Of a stretch of DNA of 64,000 nucleotides, positions 60,561 through 64,000 are shown in pieces. The position numbers were made by a program, and so were the translations under genes. Within the stretch, counting starts at the first letter, position 1. Each line of letters begins with the position of its first letter. The DNA is from Paroceanicella profunda. GTDB taxonomy: Bacteria; Pseudomonadota; Alphaproteobacteria; Rhodobacterales; Rhodobacteraceae. The DNA is taken from assembly GCF_005887635.2 (NCBI RefSeq), contig NZ_CP040823.1:50057-114056 (forward strand), in the 5' to 3' direction. Under the pieces are notes generated by a model, which searched no databases, was not told the DNA's origin, and worked only from the letters and a program-made list of their open reading frames with translations.

Positions 60561-61219
60561 TCAGCTTTGCGCGGCAGCGACTTCGGCGGCCACCAGACGA
60601 CGCAATTCTGCCTCCCCGAATGGATCGAGCGGCTTGCCGTTCACGAAGAATGTGGGCGTCTGGCGAATTCCCACGGTCTCGACGTCGGCACGATCCTGGT
60701 TCAGGATCGCCACGACATCGGGCGCCATCATTTGCGTGCGCGCGGCCTCGGCATCGAGTCCGGCCGTGGCGGCGATCTGAAGGATCAGGCCGGGCGCCGG
60801 GGCACCGTGCGACGCCCATCTCGGCTGTTCCCGCAGAACGGCCTCAAGCACCGGCACGTAAACGTCCTGCATGCGTGCCGCCTCGAGCACGCGGATCGCT
60901 TCCTCGGATGCCGCGCCGTGGAAGGGCGTGTAGCGGATCACGACGCGGACAGCATCCCATGCTCGGCCATGATGTCCTTCACGATGGGATGAAAGGCGCG
61001 ACAGGCCTCGCAGGCCGGATCGAAGAATTCGACGATCGTGACGGGCGCTTCCGCAGGCCCGAGGATGGGCGAGTAGGGGCGGATCATCGCGTCCGCGAGT
61101 TCCGGCGCAACAGGCTCCGCTTCGGCCACCGGGCCGGGGCGGGTTGCAAACCAGGTGGTTCCGCCGAAACCGGCGACGCCGAAGGCGAGAACGGACAGGA
61201 TCAGGGCGCGTCGGTTCAT
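60561..61219 (-). CDS. DsbA-like thioredoxin-fold protein (one-base deletion)
   Basis: Split into two frames (61219-~60957 and ~60957-60561) by loss of one G in a GGGG run near 60956-60958; restoring it joins IVKDIMAEHGDAVRVVIRYT in frame, and 659+1 is divisible by three. The N-terminal ALILSVLAFGVAGFGGTTWF is an anchor/signal. The thiol motif is DPACEACRAFH (CxxC). QTPTFFVNGKPLDPFG has the cis-Pro. It catalyses disulfide formation in the periplasm with the adjacent DsbB. Confidence 0.82.
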
Positions 61220-61636
61220 TTTCGTGTGTCCTTCAATGAAAGGGCCGACAGCGCCCGATCAGCGCGAAGGCGGCGAGGGCCATCAGCGGGATCGGGATGC
61301 CGAAGACCAGTTGGTTGTCATCGGTGCAAGAGGGGCCGGTGGCCGTGCAGGGCTGGATGCGTTCGGGAACAAGACCGACGTACAGCCCCATGTGCCAGAG
61401 GGCGATTGCGCCGCCGCCAAGCGCCAATGCGATGCCGTAGCGCCCCACACGGCCGTCCCGCCACCAAAGGCCCAGCCTAGGATAATGGCCAAGGGAAACA
61501 TGAAGGCGCGCTGGAACCAGCACAGCACACAGGGCGTCTGCCCCAGCACCTCGCCGATGAAAAGCACGGCAAGCGAGGCGACGAGCGCGATGATCCATGC
61601 CAGCCCGAGGGCTGTTTCTCCGGATATGCGGTTCAT
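61216..61636 (-). CDS. DsbB-like disulfide bond formation protein (two one-base deletions)
   Basis: Begins MNRISGETALGLAWIIALVA at 61636. The CxxC motif is GQTPCVLCWFQRAF; the second pair is IQPCTATGPSCTDDNQ. Loss of one C near 61474 and one G near 61254-61256 breaks the frame. Correcting both yields about 140 residues, ends LIGALSALSLKDTRK and overlaps the next start by ATGA, with 421+2 divisible by three. Four spans, typical of DsbB-like proteins paired with DsbA. Confidence 0.8.
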
Positions 61637-61641
61637 GTCGA

Positions 61642-62241
61642 TCAGATCCTCTCTTCCAGATCGGCGAGAATCTCTTCGGCCGGGGTGCCGTAGGGCCAGG
61701 AGTCGGCAAAGCCCGCGTCGGGATCGAAGAGGAACAGATGCGACGTGTGGCCCATCGTGTAACCATCCGGCGCCGCAGCCTCTTCGACGCGTTCAAAGAA
61801 GATCGGAAACGTCTCGGATGTGGCGGCGATTTGTTCCGGCGTGCCCGTCAGCCCGATGATGCTCGCATCGAACAGCGGGACGTATTCGGCGAGTGCGGCG
61901 GGCGTGTCCGTTCGGGGTCGATTGTTATGAAAATCGGCTGGACCTTGGCGGCATCGTCGCCCAGACGTCCATCACCGCCGCGACCTCTGACAGGGTCGTC
62001 GGGCAGACGTCGGGACAGTTGGTGAAGCCGAAAAACACCAGCATCCAGCGCCCGCAAAGTCCTCCTCGGTTCGAACCATACCCTGGTGGTCCGTCAGTTC
62101 GAATTTAGCGAAAAAAGGCGGTTCGGCGTCGGTTCGGGCGCGGTCGGCACGATAGTCGGACCAGAGCAAAAGCCATACGAAGGCAAGCGCTGCCACGCCT
62201 GCCAAAACCCAAAGAAACTTCTGTGCCGATGTAAGGGACAA
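61642..62241 (-). CDS. SCO1/SenC-family copper chaperone, copy 2 (three one-base deletions)
   Basis: First gene of the operon. The N-terminal SLTSAQKFLWVLAGVAALAF is an anchor. The copper motif FTNCPDVCP, then VQPIFITIDPER and YTMGHTSHLFLFDPDAGFA, lie in different frames, joined if one base is added near 62051, 61966 and 61908. The length then becomes 603, exactly 201 codons. It starts 37 bases downstream of the MerR-type -10. Role as for copy 1. Confidence 0.8.
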
Positions 62242-62277
62242 TCCTGTTTCGCCTGTTATTGATTCTTATTGCATGTG

Positions 62278-62308
62278 CGGATACATCCTCTAGCCGCTAG
62301 AGGTTCAA
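62278..62308 (-). promoter_or_regulatory. MerR-type promoter 3 (SCO/Dsb/envelope operon)
   Basis: On the minus strand: TTGAAC (62308-62303), a 19-bp spacer CTCTAGCGGCTAGAGGATG, TATCCG (62283-62278). It contains the best dyad of the set, CTCTAG-CGG-CTAGAG. It points into the long minus-strand operon and lies between that operon and the divergent MerR gene, the classical place for a MerR operator. Confidence 0.85.
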
Positions 62309-62413
62309 GCACGAAATCATGGTATAGCTTGAACTCACGCGTCTGTGAATCCGACACTTGTTTATTCCGACGGCAAAACCTACACAAACTGTATCTTTTT
62401 CATGGAGGCGAAA

Positions 62414-62837
62414 ATGCTCACGATCGGTACTCTGTCAAAGAAGACTGGCACAAAAGTGCAGACCATCCGGTACTACGAACAGATCGGACTCATGCCCGAA
62501 CCTGGCAGGACCGAAGGCGGACAGAGGCGCTACGACAATGCACAGCTCGACCGACTGTCCTTCATCCGCCATTCGCGCAACTCGGTTTCTCGCTCGATGC
62601 GATCCGCGAGCTGCTGACCTCAGCGACCATCCCAACCGCCCTGCGACGAGGCAGATGCCATCGCGCGTCGCCAGCTCAAACAGGTGGAGCAGCGCATGGC
62701 CGCTGAAGGCGCTGCGCACGGAACTGAAACGCATGGTTCACGAATGCAGCGGCGGGCGGACGGGAGACTGCAAGGTGCTTGAGGTGTTGCGGGACCATTC
62801 GGAATGCCTGACCGAGCACGAGGAAATCGGGGCCTGA
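62414..62837 (+). CDS. MerR-family metal-responsive regulator (five probable one-base deletions)
   Basis: Start ATG 62414 with GGAGG upstream. The N-terminus is intact: MLTIGTLSKKTGTKVQTIRY, then YEQIGLMPEPGRTEGGQRRY (HTH). After RHSR the frame shifts repeatedly; adding single bases near 62579, 62614, 62640 and two near 62702 yields the expected core (LGFSLDAIRELL, ARRQLKQVEQRMA) and 429 bases in all. The C-terminal MVHECSGGRTGDCKVLEVLR has the Cys pair used by Zn/Cd/Pb sensors such as ZntR/PbrR/CadR. It is divergent from promoter 3 and probably controls all four promoters. Confidence 0.82.
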
Positions 62838-62889
62838 AGGAATTCAGCCAACATTCCGGCTGGAACGCAGATCAGCCGCAGAAGTTAAT

Positions 62890-63516
62890 GTGTCGTACAA
62901 CACAGGCTGGAACCACAAAATGGCTGCTAGACAAAATTCAATGGAGAGACGGACGCTTTGGATCGTTCTGGCGCTCAATATCGGTTTGGCCGTGGCCTTT
63001 TTCGCAACAGGCGCCTTCGGCGACTCAAGTGCCCTGATCGCCAACGGGCTCGATAACCTCTCCGACAGCTTCGTCTACGCGATCAGCCTTTTCGCTTTGT
63101 CCCGATCCGACAAATGGAAACGCGGGGCGGCGAACGTTTCCGGCGGGCTGCTGATCCTGTTCGCCGCTGGTATCCTCTACGATGCATGGCGCCGCTACAT
63201 CGGCGGGTCAGATCCGCTCGGGACGATCATGATCGCCATGGCCCTGTTTGCGGCGGCGATCAACGCAGTCTGCGTCTGGCTGCTCGCTAAGCTCAAAGAT
63301 CCGGACGTCAACATCCGCGCGGCCAACACCTTCAGTTACAACGATTTCGCCGCGAACCTCGGAATCGTCTTGGCTGGCGGCCTCGTCGCCTGGCTGGGAA
63401 CAACTGGCCGGACTCGTCGTCGGCGTGATTGTCGCCGGGATCGCGGCCTGGGGGGTATCGACATTCTGCGCGACGCACACGGCGAACACCACAAAGCAGT
63501 TCATACGGGCAAATAG
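62890..63516 (+). CDS. CDF-type cation transporter (three probable one-base deletions)
   Basis: Start ATG 62890 (62920 possible). Six spans with the family signature SSALIANGLDNLSDSFVYAI near residues 47-66 and ANTFSYNDFAANLGIVLAGG. After VAWLGT the frame shifts; adding bases near 63402, 63413 and 63450 gives NWPDLVVGVIVAGIAAWGGI then DILRDAHGEHHKAVHTGK, and 627+3 is divisible by three. The second motif-type Asp is replaced by Asn/Ser positions, so the metal is uncertain. It follows merR, as in many Zn/Cd loci. Confidence 0.8.
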   Translation: MSYNTGWNHKMAARQNSMERRTLWIVLALNIGLAVAFFATGAFGDSSALIANGLDNLSDSFVYAISLFALSRSDKWKRGAANVSGGLLILFAAGILYDAWRRYIGGSDPLGTIMIAMALFAAAINAVCVWLLAKLKDPDVNIRAANTFSYNDFAANLGIVLAGGLVAWLGTTGRTRRRRDCRRDRGLGGIDILRDAHGEHHKAVHTGK

Positions 63517-63545
63517 TTGCGGGAGATTCTTTCTGAAAGAAGGGT

Positions 63546-63576
63546 TTGAAGCTATAGTGACTATAGTAATTAGGCT
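63546..63576 (+). promoter_or_regulatory. MerR-type promoter 4 (transglutaminase-like gene)
   Basis: TTGAAG (63546-63551), a 19-bp spacer CTATAGTGACTATAGTAAT, then TAGGCT. The dyad CTATAG-TGA-CTATAG is perfect but deviates from the CTCTAG half-site of the other three. This is the most deletion-prone part of the window, so the -10 may be misread. Confidence 0.6.
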
Positions 63577-63612
63577 TGTTCCAAGACGATTCGAGGAGCG
63601 ACTCCGTTGCAG

Positions 63613-64000
63613 ATGACCGACCCTACTTGCACCCCCAAATTACTGGATTTTGATGCCGCGCCTCTTGCGCATCTAATTGAGACCCGCGGCTGGCGCGGCT
63701 TATCCGAATACGATCGATCGGAGCTGCCTATGATTCGTTCGGAATGAAATCGCGTTCGGATACAATCGAGCTGACGACATCCCCGCCTCCGAGGTGCTTT
63801 CCGACGGCTACGGGCAGTGCAATACCAAAGGGACGCTCTTGATGGCGTTGCTGCGTGGTGTTGGCATTCGTTGCCGGTTGCCATGGGTTTACGATCCACA
63901 AAGGCTTGCAGCGCGGTGTTGTCCCAGAGTTGGTGTATCGCTTGCTCCGCAAGAAATTCTCCACTCATGGTTGAGATCGAATATCAAGGTGCTTGGTTCA
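63613..64000 (+). CDS. Transglutaminase-like protein, 3' end outside window, frames broken
   Basis: Start ATG 63613 reads MTDPTCTPKLLDFDAAPLAH. Several single-base losses follow (near 63712, 63735, 63930 and 63958). Pieced together they give FVRNEIAFGYNRADDIPASE, VLSDGYGQCNTKGTLLMALL, RGVGIRCRL, then HGFTIHKGLQRGVVPELVY and EILHSWVEIEYQGAWF. The DGYGQCNTKG segment carries the Cys of the transglutaminase-like family. It stands behind a MerR-type promoter. Function unknown; similar proteins may process peptides or cap thiols. Confidence 0.65.

Noticed and set aside
60000..64000. Calling SCO1, DsbA, DsbB, MerR and CDF genes true pseudogenes
   Set aside because: All lesions are one-base losses, mostly in homopolymers, that increase to the edge and restore frames and overlaps when added. 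Sequence error is the simpler reading.
1..64000. CRISPR arrays, rRNA or tRNA genes
   Set aside because: No regularly spaced repeats and no rRNA or tRNA sequence were recognised on either strand; a covariance search was not possible here.

Overview
The window looks like part of a large RepABC-type plasmid of an alphaproteobacterium, most likely a Rhodobacteraceae (roseobacter-group) strain. The basis is a complete repA-repB-repC module on the minus strand (29.9-33.4 kb) with palindromic parS-like sites and an antisense-RNA signature between repB and repC, a high-GC gene set, and plasmid-backbone genes common in that family (strawberry-notch methylase/helicase, DUF736, DUF3768, ArdC, large ParB-like proteins). 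No rRNA, tRNA or CRISPR array was seen.

Layout. 1-1.4 kb: 3' part of an AT-rich HerA-type ATPase gene. 1.7-5.2 kb: membrane protein, alpha/beta hydrolase with a divergent TetR regulator and two operator dyads, rhomboid protease, hypothetical gene. 5.3-17.3 kb: plasmid backbone on the minus strand (DUF736, methylase/helicase, ParB-like, DUF3768, ArdC), interrupted by an Abi/HEPN-type gene on the opposite strand. 17.3-19.1 kb: a scar made of an IS110-type remnant, a decapitated serine recombinase and a truncated sterol desaturase. 19.1-28.0 kb: ArsR-rhodanese regulator, cytochrome c, then a copper cluster (cysteine-rich small protein, multicopper oxidase, DUF302, VTT membrane protein, APC permease, CopA, DUF411). 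28.1-33.4 kb: accessory ParB-like gene and repABC. 33.6-35.8 kb: serine recombinase and divergent HTH protein. 36.1-42.6 kb: an MntR-linked multicopper oxidase/ZIP operon whose ZIP gene is split by a complete 3.5-kb TniA-TniB-TniQ transposon with 5-bp target duplications. 42.7-51.4 kb: a second copper-oxidase operon (oxidase, Asp-box protein, DUF411, cytochrome c), then an L,D-transpeptidase and a Zn/Cd/Pb-type P-ATPase, each behind a MerR-type promoter. 51.6-62.2 kb: a long minus-strand run joining SCO1, DsbB, DsbA, PCuAC, an M23-type peptidase, DUF411, ZIP, LspA, Lnt, a penicillin-acylase-like enzyme and CtaG. 62.4-64 kb: a MerR regulator, a CDF-type transporter and a transglutaminase-like gene.

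How it fits together. Most of 19-64 kb appears to be a metal (copper and Zn/Cd/Pb/Mn) and envelope-stress island. Four promoters with TTGAAC/TTGAAG, a 19-bp dyad spacer and a downstream -10 region sit before the L,D-transpeptidase, the P-ATPase, the SCO1 operon and the transglutaminase-like gene. They look like one MerR-family regulon, with the regulator gene at 62.4 kb. The operon couples metal efflux and copper delivery to disulfide formation, lipoprotein maturation and peptidoglycan enzymes.

Quality caution. From about 60.0 kb to the right edge, nearly every gene carries one-base deletions, mostly in short homopolymers, and they become denser toward the edge. Restoring one base per site gives intact reading frames, with totals divisible by three and normal stop/start overlaps. 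This looks more like sequence error at a contig end than gene decay, so those genes should be read as probably intact.
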